47,576 nucleotides of DNA from Sulfurimonas sp. SAG-AH-194-C21 (GTDB taxonomy: Bacteria; Campylobacterota; Campylobacteria; Campylobacterales; Sulfurimonadaceae). Position numbers and translations under genes: made by a program. Location: NCBI RefSeq assembly GCF_029215985.1, contig NZ_JAEMVC010000014.1, positions 1-47,576 of the forward strand, written 5' to 3'. The notes below the pieces were generated by a model, which searched no databases, had not been told where the DNA came from, and saw only the letters and a program-made list of their open reading frames with translations. Position 1 is the first letter of the stretch; each line of letters starts with the position of its first letter. Of the stretch, positions 34,782 through 43,642 are shown in pieces.

Positions 34782-35392
34782 AGTTTAGCCTTTTTTATTA
34801 TCTGTTTCATACCATTAAAAATGAGTCGCTCATCTACCTTGGCATCTTTAAATATTTTTTGTAACTCTTTTGCATTACCACCAGTGAGCACAACCAGAAG
34901 TTTGTGTCTTATCACTTCAGAGTAAAGTGTTTTCAAAAAACCATAACTTATGGCGTCTTGTGAATTTTTCGGCATTATATCTAAGTCTAGGTCAAAGTTA
35001 AATGAATAATCAAGAGCAGGTGAAATATTTATATATGTTTTTTGCATCGCCTCTACACCAGGATAGATAAAACCACCAAGAAAATGAGAATTTTTTACAA
35101 CATCCACAGTAATAGCACTGCCAGCGTCAACAATCACAGCATCACTTAAAGCTTCAACTGCAACAATACGGTCAATTCCCATAGTTTTATAATACTGACT
35201 TTTATCTATAAACAAAGATATATCAATCCAATTATTTAGACTTTCAAGTACTGCGTTTACTTCAGAGTTCACACAGATATAATAGACTTTTTCTACTATA
35301 CTCGAAGCATCAAAAGTATCTACATCTTTTTTATAATCTCTCTCTCCATCTAAAAAGTGATAGGAAGTATTTCCAATGTCACACAAAAGCAT
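34775..35392 (-). CDS. coaX: Type III pantothenate kinase
   Basis: CoaX phosphorylates pantothenate in coenzyme A synthesis, using the ASKHA fold. The 205-residue product has the N-terminal phosphate loop LLCDIGNTSYHF, MGIDRIVAVEA, VDAGSAITVDVV and GGFIYPGVEAMQ, and LVVLTGGNAKEL. It is slightly short for the family, as is normal in Campylobacterota. It shares a base with the upstream gene's stop (TAATG). Confidence 0.94.
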   Translation of the reverse strand: MLLCDIGNTSYHFLDGERDYKKDVDTFDASSIVEKVYYICVNSEVNAVLESLNNWIDISLFIDKSQYYKTMGIDRIVAVEALSDAVIVDAGSAITVDVVKNSHFLGGFIYPGVEAMQKTYINISPALDYSFNFDLDLDIMPKNSQDAISYGFLKTLYSEVIRHKLLVVLTGGNAKELQKIFKDAKVDERLIFNGMKQIIKKAKLC

Positions 35393-35712
35393 TACTGAAT
35401 CTTCCAGCCTGCTTCTTTAAATGCAGCCGCTGCTTTTGAGCATAAAGGAGCATCGATAAAGATAATCTTATGTTTAAAATTATGATCACAAAAAAGTGAA
35501 AGTTTTCCATAAATTTCTTGAAACTTATGTACATCTTTCATTAAAATTCTACTTTTTTGACTCACTGCAAAAATAGCCCAAAAGTAACCTTTTATATCTG
35601 TTGCTTTATAGATTTTTATCTTGTTTCTTATACCCAATTCTTTGGGAGCTATTTCTAGCATTTTTTTATAAATTTTTCCTTTTTTTCTCAGAGAGTCTAC
35701 TACCATTTGCAT
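35392..35712 (-). CDS. Conserved-looking hypothetical protein, 106 residues
   Basis: I do not recognise a family. The product is basic, soluble and alpha-beta in pattern: helix VVDSLRKKGKIYKKMLEIAP, strand IKIYKATDIKGYFWAIFAVS, helix VHKFQEIYGKLSLFCDH, strand HKIIFIDAP, then CSKAAAAFKEAGWKIQ. Its tight coupling to coaX (one-base overlap) argues that it is real and expressed. A 36-bp gap separates it from the DUF255 pseudogene remnant upstream. No catalytic motif is evident; functional link to CoaX, HisG or the methyltransferase is unknown. Confidence 0.7.
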   Translation of the reverse strand: MQMVVDSLRKKGKIYKKMLEIAPKELGIRNKIKIYKATDIKGYFWAIFAVSQKSRILMKDVHKFQEIYGKLSLFCDHNFKHKIIFIDAPLCSKAAAAFKEAGWKIQ

Positions 35713-35748
35713 ATTTATGTTTTTGCCTTTAAAACTGTTTATGCTATT

Positions 35749-37682
35749 TTACCATCTTCTTTTTGAATTTATAGCTTCGATAACACTTTTTAAGTTTTTA
35801 TCTTTAGAAAAGCAGAGTCTAATAGTACAGGCTAAGTAGTCATCATACTTCTCTTCTTTTGTAAGTACATATGGATAAGTAATTTTTTGTATCTCTATTC
35901 TATTTTTAACTAAGTTTTTCTTTTTACTTTTTAAGGTTGTTACTTTTAACTTCTGCATAAGATAAGCTTTAGCTAAAGCAGGTGCATCTGATTGTTTAAA
36001 CTTAAGTGCATCTTCTTGGAGTTCAAGTGTTGCTATGGCTAGTTTTTCATAACGAAAGGAAGCCTTAAGTGATGCAATATTTATGATGTTTTGCAGCATT
36101 TTAGAGAGTGGTGAAGCATAGTACTTATCTATAAGTCCTGCTTTTATCTGTAGTGCATCATCACTTAGATACCAGATACCTTTTTATAAAACTTTGAATT
36201 TGCATGATTGAGAAGATACTCAGCAAAATCTAGTTTATTTTTATCATAGTCTATTTCATATCCAGCTATAAGTGCCCCTATAAAAAAACTATAGTCTTCT
36301 AAAAGACCTTTTTGTTTTGGCTCGATTCCTATAATAGTTTGATGGTACAGGTCATAATTTTTAAACATTAAGTCTGTTAAAGCCTTCAATGTTTTATCTG
36401 CTTTTTTCTTATACTTTTCATCAATGATGGATGCACTATAAAGTGCTTCAATCATCAAAGAGTTCCATGCAGTGTTTATCTTCTTGTCTATAAAAGGATA
36501 CTCTCTTTTTGAACGTACTTTAAGAAGTGTTTTTCTCATCTTTGTAAAATTTTCAGGTCTTTGCTCTTCATAAATATTTAAATGCATTTTACCTTCAAAG
36601 TTTTCTACATACTTTACTCCACTTCCCTTTAACTCTTTTTTTGAAAATACAAAATAAGCACCCTCTTCATGGTTTGTATCGGCATCACTTGCAGAGTAAT
36701 ATAAGTCATCTTTAACATAGTGTGCATCGAGCATCGCGATGGTTTCATTTACTACATCTTTGTAGAGTTTTTTACCAGTTTTGAGATATGCTCTTACATA
36801 AAGAGGAATAAGTTCAGCTTGATCATAGAGCATTTTCTCATAATGAGGTATCTCCCATGCTGCATCTACTGTATAGCGAAAAAAACCACCTTCTACTTGA
36901 TCGTATAGACCTCGTAATGCCATAATATCTAGCATCTCATAAGCATAATCATTTAATTCTTCATCACTGTTTATTTCAGCTAAATCCATCATCAAAGAGA
37001 GTTTCGATGCCTCTGGAAACTTTCGTCCATGTCCAAAACCACTATATATCTCATCAAAATTTTCTTTAAAAGACTCACTCAGAGTCTCTACCGAGATATC
37101 AGTATCCTCTGGCATCTCATATACAACTTCTGCATTTATAACTTTTTGGGTGGCAGCTAACTCTTCTCTAAACGCTGCATCATTTCTTTTGTACATAGTT
37201 CCTAATTTTTCTAAAAGAGTATCTAAACCCTCCGAGTAAGATTGCTTATGTGCAGGTATATATGTAGCAGCAAAAAACACTTCTTTTTTAGGTGTCATAA
37301 ACATACTCAGTGGCCAACCTCCGGAGTGATGCTTCATCTTAAGGTACACTTCTTGATAGAGTGTATCGAGGTGTGGCATCTCTTCACGGTCAACTTTAAT
37401 ACAGACAAAATATTTATTAAATATTTTTGCGAGTTTTTCTTTGGAAAATGACTCTTCTTCCATCACATGGCACCAGTGACATGTTGAGTATCCAAGTGAC
37501 AAAAATATAGCTTTATTTTCTCGTTTAGCTTTAGCAAAAGCCTTATCACCCCAAGGCATCCAATTTACTGGATTATTTTTATGTGAAAGTAGATATGGTG
37601 ATGATTCAAATTGTAGGTCATTGCTAAACTCTTTAGCATTAAGACTAAAGAAAAGAATAGTTATAATAAATAATATTTTCAT
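35749..37682 (-). pseudogene. Periplasmic DUF255 protein, interrupted by a single-base frameshift
   Basis: A signal-peptide-bearing paralogue ([15 protein letters not shown]) of the DUF255 protein at 22863, with [22 protein letters not shown] in [21 protein letters not shown] and [18 protein letters not shown]. The first frame stops at 36165 after FYKKVSGI. Adding one A to the A5 run (36181-36185, T on the plus strand) restores [19 protein letters not shown], in line with [10 protein letters not shown] of the paralogue. The frame then stays open to 35749, giving about 644 residues from the 37682 start. It may be a true pseudogene, a phase-variable tract or a sequencing error. The ATG at 37682 is chosen from the signal peptide. 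Confidence 0.85.
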
Positions 37683-37688
37683 GCTCGG

Positions 37689-37721
37689 ATTATACATTTT
37701 GATTGTAAAATTAGTGTTAAT
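37689..37721 (-). promoter_or_regulatory. Sox-type promoter of the periplasmic DUF255 gene
   Basis: On the minus strand: ATTAACA (37721-37715), CTAA, TTTTACA (37710-37704), 9 bp, then a perfect TATAAT (37694-37689). The predicted start coincides with the ATG at 37682, so the mRNA may be leaderless; no Shine-Dalgarno is visible before that ATG. Confidence 0.7.
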
Positions 37722-37753
37722 GTAAGCGACCATGTATCCAATATAAATTATAT

Positions 37754-37786
37754 CTTAACATTAATTTTACAATTGGAATGTATTAT
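37754..37786 (+). promoter_or_regulatory. Sox-type promoter of the tolC efflux operon
   Basis: CTTAACA (37754-37760), TTAA, TTTTACA (37765-37771), 9 bp, then TATTAT (37781-37786). The box forms a long inverted repeat with the divergent DUF255 box (16 of 17 positions, arms 37704-37720 and 37755-37771). The predicted start is near 37793, leaving a 50-nt leader with an AAGGA Shine-Dalgarno for tolC. A second TATAAT lies at 37809-37814. Confidence 0.72.
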
Positions 37787-37843
37787 ATAAGAATAGAAAA
37801 TATAAGTTATAATCTCATCTTAATATATTAACAAGGAATTCAA

Positions 37844-39193
37844 ATGAAGATAGTACTCATTTTTATGCTCATACAACAATTACTTATGGCCTCAATAAAT
37901 GGACCTACATTAAATGAAGCTATACAAATTCTCCAAACTAAAAACTTGGAAATAAAAGCTGCTACTCTTGATGTAGAGATAGCACAACAAGAAGAACAAA
38001 GTGTTTCAGGCAAAGCCTGGGGTAAACTAGACTTTATTCAAGATGCTGCACGCAGTAATGATGCTGGAAATGTTTTTGGTTTTAAACTCACATCGCGTGA
38101 AGCTACTTTTGGGGATTTTGGTTTTAGTGAGTTTAGTACTACTAACCCAAACATATTAAATGTACAACCAGCTGATTTAAATTATCCAAATGATAGAAAC
38201 TTTTTTCAAAGTAAACTCCGTTATGAAGTTCCATTATTTACAGGTTTTGCACTTAGCTCCTACAGTGACATAATGCACTCTATGACAAGAATGAAATCAC
38301 TTAAAAAACAAGAACTTATAAATGTAAAAATATTTGAACTTAGAAAATCGTATTATAACATGGCCCTACTCAACAACTCAATTACAAACTTATCTACTAT
38401 ACTCAATAATATCCAAACACTACAAAATACGACTCAAAGTATGATAGATGTTGGGTATGCAAAAAAAGTAGACCTTTTAGAAGTAAAATCAAAAAAAGGA
38501 AATGTTCAACGACTCCTTATCCAGATGAATTCAAATAAGGTACTTTTATATCACTATATTAGCTTTTTACTCAACCAAAAAATCTCACATATAATCGTAC
38601 CAAGTTCCGAGATATCAATGCCTCTTTTAAGTGATGAAAATATTATTTCATCTAATCTTGATATTCAAAAAGCCTCCACAGGTTTACTCATCAGAAAAGA
38701 TATGCTCTCAGTAGATGAAGCAGCCTACTATCCTACAGTTGGGGCATTTGGAGAAGTTGCAACGGCTGATGATACATTTTTAGAAGATGCGGCTAAACAT
38801 CAAGCTTATACAGTAGGTGCACGGCTCACATGGAATATTTTTAATGGGGGAAGTGATGGCTCTAAAATCCAGAAATCAAAACTAGAACTTTTAAAAATGC
38901 GCTCACAAGTAACTCTTGCAAAAAATGGTGTTAAACTACAAGTTGCAAAAATACGAACACAAATTAAAAGTGTAGATGAAGAGATAAAATCTTTAACGCA
39001 AGAGTTAGAGCTTGCAGATGCCATCTACAAAAACTATGAAGGACGTTACAGAGAGAAACTCTCATCAATGAATGATGTTATAATCAAACAATCACAACAG
39101 ATAGAAAAAATACTACAATTACAAACAGCAAAAAATAGACGAAATGAAAAAATCTTTGCTTTAAAAAAACTAGCAAATACAAAGGGATATTAA
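37844..39193 (+). CDS. TolC-family outer-membrane efflux protein
   Basis: A 449-residue outer-membrane channel subunit with a signal peptide (KIVLIFMLIQQLLMA) and the two long coiled helical repeats of the family. These are TLNEAIQILQTKNLEIKAATLDVEIAQQ style helices in each half, with YPTVGAFGEVATADD and ARLTWNIFNGGSDGSKIQKS preceding the second coiled pair. It is the outer-membrane component of the tripartite pump encoded with the three following genes, 1 bp before the adaptor gene. Confidence 0.92.
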   Translation: MKIVLIFMLIQQLLMASINGPTLNEAIQILQTKNLEIKAATLDVEIAQQEEQSVSGKAWGKLDFIQDAARSNDAGNVFGFKLTSREATFGDFGFSEFSTTNPNILNVQPADLNYPNDRNFFQSKLRYEVPLFTGFALSSYSDIMHSMTRMKSLKKQELINVKIFELRKSYYNMALLNNSITNLSTILNNIQTLQNTTQSMIDVGYAKKVDLLEVKSKKGNVQRLLIQMNSNKVLLYHYISFLLNQKISHIIVPSSEISMPLLSDENIISSNLDIQKASTGLLIRKDMLSVDEAAYYPTVGAFGEVATADDTFLEDAAKHQAYTVGARLTWNIFNGGSDGSKIQKSKLELLKMRSQVTLAKNGVKLQVAKIRTQIKSVDEEIKSLTQELELADAIYKNYEGRYREKLSSMNDVIIKQSQQIEKILQLQTAKNRRNEKIFALKKLANTKGY

Positions 39194-39194
39194 A

Positions 39195-39941
39195 ATGAAC
39201 AAAGTTTTACTTATATTAGCACTAACACTCTCACTCGTAGCCGAAACACTTACGCTCTCAGGAAGTGTTATCTCCGATAACCAAAAGATGATAACAAGCC
39301 GTTTTATGGGCTTTGTAACAAATGTATATGTTAGTGAAGGTGAACAGGTTAAGAAAAACCAAATTCTCTACACTATTGATTCACGAGAGATTGATTCAGC
39401 TACTCGTCAGAGTGAACTAAGTCTACAAATGTACCAAAATCAATATACAAACCTAAAACTCAACCTTGATAGATATAAAAGACTTTTACAAAAAGATATG
39501 GTTTCAAAGTACGAAGTAGAAAACCTTGAACTCGCAGCACTCAATCTTCAAGATATGATTAGTATTGCTAAGGCAAGACTTCAAGAAGTACAAAACCAAT
39601 ACAAATACTTAAATGTCAAAGCACCAAACAATGGTGTAATTGTCGCTAAAAATATAAAAGTCGGCGAGATGGCTATGCCTGGTATGCCGGCTATTGTTCT
39701 CTCCGACCTCAGTGAACTAAAAATCAGTGCAGAAATTCCAGAGAGTAACCTTGCACTTATTTCTCATGGAAAAAAAGTTATCATAGAGATACCATCGTTA
39801 AAACTCAAAGCAATTGGTAAAGTTTCTGCCATTATCCCAAACTCAAATCCTATGACACATACCTTTAAGATAAAAGTCTCATTTAAGACAAATTCTAAGT
39901 CTATATATCCTGGGATGTATGCGACTATCAGCATCAACTAA
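39195..39941 (+). CDS. RND efflux periplasmic adaptor (membrane fusion protein)
   Basis: A 248-residue adaptor with a signal peptide (NKVLLILALTLSLVAE) and a lipoyl/barrel-sandwich domain in two halves: SGSVISDNQKMITSRFMGFV and YKYLNVKAPNNGVIVAKNIKVGEM, flanking a coiled-coil hairpin (residues about 75-140). A beta-barrel follows (LKISAEIPESNLALISHGKK). It is short compared with AcrA (about 400 residues), lacking most of the membrane-proximal domain. It bridges the TolC protein and the split permease encoded alongside. Confidence 0.92.
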   Translation: MNKVLLILALTLSLVAETLTLSGSVISDNQKMITSRFMGFVTNVYVSEGEQVKKNQILYTIDSREIDSATRQSELSLQMYQNQYTNLKLNLDRYKRLLQKDMVSKYEVENLELAALNLQDMISIAKARLQEVQNQYKYLNVKAPNNGVIVAKNIKVGEMAMPGMPAIVLSDLSELKISAEIPESNLALISHGKKVIIEIPSLKLKAIGKVSAIIPNSNPMTHTFKIKVSFKTNSKSIYPGMYATISIN

Positions 39942-39951
39942 AGGAAAATTC

Positions 39952-41541
39952 ATGAAGGATATAAACTTTATACCAACAGATTATGCTGGAAAAATTGCCA
40001 AAACATTTATACATAGTCCACTGACACTTACACTTGGGTTATTTATCTTAGCTATTGGTTATCTCTCTCTTGAAATCATGCCAAGAGAAGAGAATCCCCA
40101 AATGGTTGTGAGTGGTTCTACTGTTATTATTGCCCTACCCGGTGCTAGTGCTAAAGAGATACAAAAGATTATTGTCAATCCTTTAGAGCGAAAACTTAAA
40201 GAGGTTAAAGGGGTCGAGCATATTTACGGTCGTGCAATGGATAATGTAGGTATAGTAAACGCAGCTTTTTTCATTGGAGAAGCTAAAGAGGGAGCTAACC
40301 TCAAGATATACGATAAAATCATGCAAAATGCAGATATATTTCCAAGTGGCGCGATGAAGCCTATCATTAAACCTCTTGATATAGATGTTGATATTCCCAT
40401 AGTCTCTATTGCTTTTTATGCTGATAATGAAAAGATGAGTAAGACAGAACTTTACGACAGTGTTAAAAAAATACAACATCATATAAATGGACTTGAAAAT
40501 GTTGCAGTCACAGAGCTTAAAGGTGGTTCGAAACATCAGTTTAACATAGAAGTAGACCTCAATAAACTCTCAGGATATAATCTATCTATGGGTCAGATTA
40601 AAAAAGCGGTTGCATCACTTGCATATAATGTCCCTGCAACAAAAAACACAAGTAAAGATAACAAAATTGTTATTCTTGGTGTAAAAAATGCCCTTGATAG
40701 TATTAAGGATATAAATAATATTATCGTAGCACAGTATATGGGTTCTGTCATTTATCTCTCTCAAGTTGCAAAGGTTAGTGATAGTTATGACATCCAAAAT
40801 TTTAAAAAAGCACTGATAAAAGTAAGAGATAAAAATGGAGAGTTTTCATCTTTTAAAGAGCAGATAACACTGAGTGTTTCAAAACTACAAGGTACAAATG
40901 CAGTTATCATTGCAGACGAAGTAAAAAAAGAACTTCTAATGTATAAAGAACTCTTAGAAAAAAATGGTATCCATTATGTAATTACTCGAAATGATGGAGA
41001 GAGAGCAGATGAAGCAGTCAACGAACTTGTCTATCACCTAGTCCTCTCAATTGTAATCATTGCGATATTACTCGCTTTTGTTTTAGGATGGAGAGAGTCT
41101 CTTATAGTTACTTTTACAGTTCCGGCCATTTTAGCTATCACTCTGTTTGTAGCGTATTTATCTGGACAAACTATCAACCGAATTACACTCTTTGCTTTTT
41201 TACTCTCTCTTGGTTTACTCGTTGATGCTGCGATTATTGTAATCGAGAATATTCACAGACATTACCACTCAAAAGAATCAGCACATGAGACGCCAACTGA
41301 GCTAATGATAAAAGCAACGGATGAGATAGGTGCACCGACTAATATAGCAACACTTGCGATTATTCTGACCATGGTTCCGATGGCGTTTGTTGGTCAAATG
41401 ATGGGTCAGTTTATGAAACCTATTCCAGCTAATGTTCCCGTAGCACTTATAGCTTCACTATTTGTTGCATATATATTTACACCTTATTTAGCAGTACGCA
41501 TGCTCAAGAGACCCGACCATTCAGATAAAGGAGAAGAATAA
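39952..41541 (+). CDS. RND permease, N-terminal half
   Basis: The product covers the first half of an AcrB-like pump: TM1 (SPLTLTLGLFILAIGYLSL), the first periplasmic porter domain (MVVSGSTVIIALPGASAKEI...) and TM2-TM6 including GLLVDAAIIVIENIHRHY with the proton-relay aspartate. The second Asp of the AcrB pair is Ala, as in heavy-metal-type pumps. It ends just after TM6 at the cytoplasmic linker. Start 39952 has AAGGAAAATTC upstream; an earlier in-frame ATG at 39919 lies inside the adaptor gene. The stop shares a base with the next start (TAATG). Confidence 0.9.
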   Translation: MKDINFIPTDYAGKIAKTFIHSPLTLTLGLFILAIGYLSLEIMPREENPQMVVSGSTVIIALPGASAKEIQKIIVNPLERKLKEVKGVEHIYGRAMDNVGIVNAAFFIGEAKEGANLKIYDKIMQNADIFPSGAMKPIIKPLDIDVDIPIVSIAFYADNEKMSKTELYDSVKKIQHHINGLENVAVTELKGGSKHQFNIEVDLNKLSGYNLSMGQIKKAVASLAYNVPATKNTSKDNKIVILGVKNALDSIKDINNIIVAQYMGSVIYLSQVAKVSDSYDIQNFKKALIKVRDKNGEFSSFKEQITLSVSKLQGTNAVIIADEVKKELLMYKELLEKNGIHYVITRNDGERADEAVNELVYHLVLSIVIIAILLAFVLGWRESLIVTFTVPAILAITLFVAYLSGQTINRITLFAFLLSLGLLVDAAIIVIENIHRHYHSKESAHETPTELMIKATDEIGAPTNIATLAIILTMVPMAFVGQMMGQFMKPIPANVPVALIASLFVAYIFTPYLAVRMLKRPDHSDKGEE

Positions 41542-43223
41542 TGTTTAAAAAGTTCGAGAATTTTATACATAAGGCTATACAGAGTTCTTCGCAAAGAAAG
41601 TTAATTCTGATAGTTACACTTATAGCGTTTGTCCTCTCTATTTTGATGATAGCACCTAGTAAAATGGTTTTAGCAAAAATGTTGCCTGGAAAGAATAACG
41701 ATACGTTTAATATCTATGTTACACTTGCTACAGGAAGCTCAATCTCTCAAACGCAAGAAGTAACATCATGTGTAAGTGCTATCTTGACACAAGAAAAAGA
41801 GCTTCGAGACCTTGAAGTGTTCTTAGGGATGGGATCTCCTCTTGATTTTGCAGGACTTATCAAAGGAAGTCAGTTTAAAAATAGTGAAAATGTAGCCGAA
41901 TTAGTCCTTAACCTCACTAAAAAGCACCACAGAGATGAACCATCATACCTCATGGTACAACGCCTCCGTCCAATAGTACAATCACAATGTCAAAGCCTTT
42001 ATAAGGGAACAAAAATTTCTTTTGTAGAACCACCAGCAGGACCACCAACTATGGCTGCAATAGTTGCTGAAATTTATGGAGACAATGCAGAAGGTATTCG
42101 TAAACTCTCTTCTAGAGTTTCAGATGTTTTTCACCATACAGATGGTTTAGTAGATATAGATATTATGCAAGATGATATTTTTGATACCTTCAAAATAGTA
42201 GTTAACAATACAAAAATAGTTCGTTCAGGTGTAGATATAGAGCAGTTAAACAATATTATTTATCTTGCTTTTGAGGGGATGCAGATTGCTGTAAAAAACT
42301 CTGAGCTTTACAATGACCAAGTACCTATTTACCTCTCACTCTCCAAAGAGTCTAAAAGTTTTACAAGAAAAGATTTAAATGCCATCAAAGTAAAACTCGG
42401 TGCTCTTAAACTAATGAATACACAGGGAATTATGATTCCTTTGACTGAGTTAGTAAGTGTTATAGCTGAGAAATCACATCCTATGATACTCTCTAAAAAC
42501 CTCCATATGATGAGTAATGTTATGGCTGAGACAGATATGGTTTCTCAAGTTTACCCTCTTATGGATGCTAGAGAGACTATACTTGAGAACTTTAGCGATA
42601 CTTATAAGATCAAAAAAATTGGGCTTTTTAATTTACAACTCACGGATAAAGAGAGTGGTAAAGTTTATAAGCTCATTTGGGATGGAGAGATGGAAGTTAC
42701 ACTCGATACTTTTGTTGAACTAGGAGCTGCGTTTATTGCTGCCCTTGTGCTTATATTTTTACTTATGGTAGTCTATTATAAAAGTTATGCGATAAGTGGC
42801 ATAATTCTATTAGGCTCTTTTCTCTCTATAATTGGTGTAATTGTTGGTCATTTTGTTATGGATCTGTTTACAGTAGAAACTTTCTTTTTAACGGCGACAT
42901 CACTTATAGGGTTTATTGCCCTTATCGGGATTAGCTCACGTAATTCTCTACTACTTATAGACTATACAAAATCACTCATGATTAATAAAGGTATGGATCA
43001 AGCTTCTGCTATTGCACATTCAGCTGCAACTCGTGCAAAACCTATCTTCTTAACTGCTGTAGCAATTATGTTAGCTTCAACTCTTTTAGCTGGAGATGCT
43101 GTTTTTGGTGGACTTGGTGTTTCTCTGATTTTTGGTACCGTAGCAGCAGTTATAGCTTCGCTCCTAGTCGTACCTGTTTTATTAAATATAATAGATTTAG
43201 AAAAACATTTCGATATAAATTAA
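41541..43223 (+). CDS. RND permease, C-terminal half
   Basis: A 560-residue protein corresponding to the second half of AcrB-like pumps: an amphipathic N-terminal helix (FKKFENFIHKAIQSSS), TM7 (KLILIVTLIAFVLSILMIA), the second porter domain and TM8-TM12 with LIALIGISSRN-type TM10 residues; the relay lysine position is arginine. Together with the preceding protein it makes 1,089 residues, a normal full pump. The break falls exactly at the boundary between the two homologous halves, and the two genes overlap by one base, so equal synthesis is expected. Confidence 0.9.
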   Translation: MFKKFENFIHKAIQSSSQRKLILIVTLIAFVLSILMIAPSKMVLAKMLPGKNNDTFNIYVTLATGSSISQTQEVTSCVSAILTQEKELRDLEVFLGMGSPLDFAGLIKGSQFKNSENVAELVLNLTKKHHRDEPSYLMVQRLRPIVQSQCQSLYKGTKISFVEPPAGPPTMAAIVAEIYGDNAEGIRKLSSRVSDVFHHTDGLVDIDIMQDDIFDTFKIVVNNTKIVRSGVDIEQLNNIIYLAFEGMQIAVKNSELYNDQVPIYLSLSKESKSFTRKDLNAIKVKLGALKLMNTQGIMIPLTELVSVIAEKSHPMILSKNLHMMSNVMAETDMVSQVYPLMDARETILENFSDTYKIKKIGLFNLQLTDKESGKVYKLIWDGEMEVTLDTFVELGAAFIAALVLIFLLMVVYYKSYAISGIILLGSFLSIIGVIVGHFVMDLFTVETFFLTATSLIGFIALIGISSRNSLLLIDYTKSLMINKGMDQASAIAHSAATRAKPIFLTAVAIMLASTLLAGDAVFGGLGVSLIFGTVAAVIASLLVVPVLLNIIDLEKHFDIN

Positions 43224-43249
43224 GTCTAAAAGAACTCATAAGGATTAGT

Positions 43250-43639
43250 ATGAAAAAAACAGTTATCATTTGTATCTTATTTGTCTCTGTTCTACAGGTA
43301 TTTGGTAATACTTATTATTACAAAAACAACAAAAAAGTAGGCTTGAGCTTAAAAAAAGTTGTATCAAGAGCCACTACAAATATAGATTACTATGTTAATG
43401 AGTATGGAATTGAATTAGGTATTACAGATAAGCTTATTGTTAAGACAAAAAATAAAAAAACATTAATCATCTATCTCGATGAATTCAATCTTAGTATTGA
43501 GAAAGAGCTTAGTAAAGATCTATATTTACTAAAGACTATGGATAAAAACCTTACAATTAACATTGCGAATAAACTCAATGAAAAAAATACTATTCTCTAT
43601 GCTCATCCAGATTTTATAAAAAAAAGAATGATGAGATAA
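43250..43639 (+). CDS. Separately encoded S8-protease propeptide-like protein
   Basis: A 129-residue secreted protein with a signal peptide (KKTVIICILFVSVLQVFG). The rest looks like an I9-type subtilisin propeptide: NIDYYVNEYGIELGITDKLI, LIIYLDEFNLSIEKELSKDL and the terminal block ILYAHPDFIKKRM, where propeptides of related proteases end in Y-HPDF. It contains no protease domain. The protease itself follows 3 bp downstream with its own lipoprotein signal, so the propeptide probably acts in trans as folding chaperone and inhibitor. This gene follows the efflux operon by 26 bp. Confidence 0.72.
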   Translation: MKKTVIICILFVSVLQVFGNTYYYKNNKKVGLSLKKVVSRATTNIDYYVNEYGIELGITDKLIVKTKNKKTLIIYLDEFNLSIEKELSKDLYLLKTMDKNLTINIANKLNEKNTILYAHPDFIKKRMMR

Positions 43640-43642
43640 ATA

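Noticed and set aside
41520..41560. Permease split as a sequencing frameshift
   Set aside because: The first gene ends in a natural charged linker, the second has a start with AAGGAG-like sequence and its own N-terminal helix, and no single indel is needed to explain the sequence on either side.
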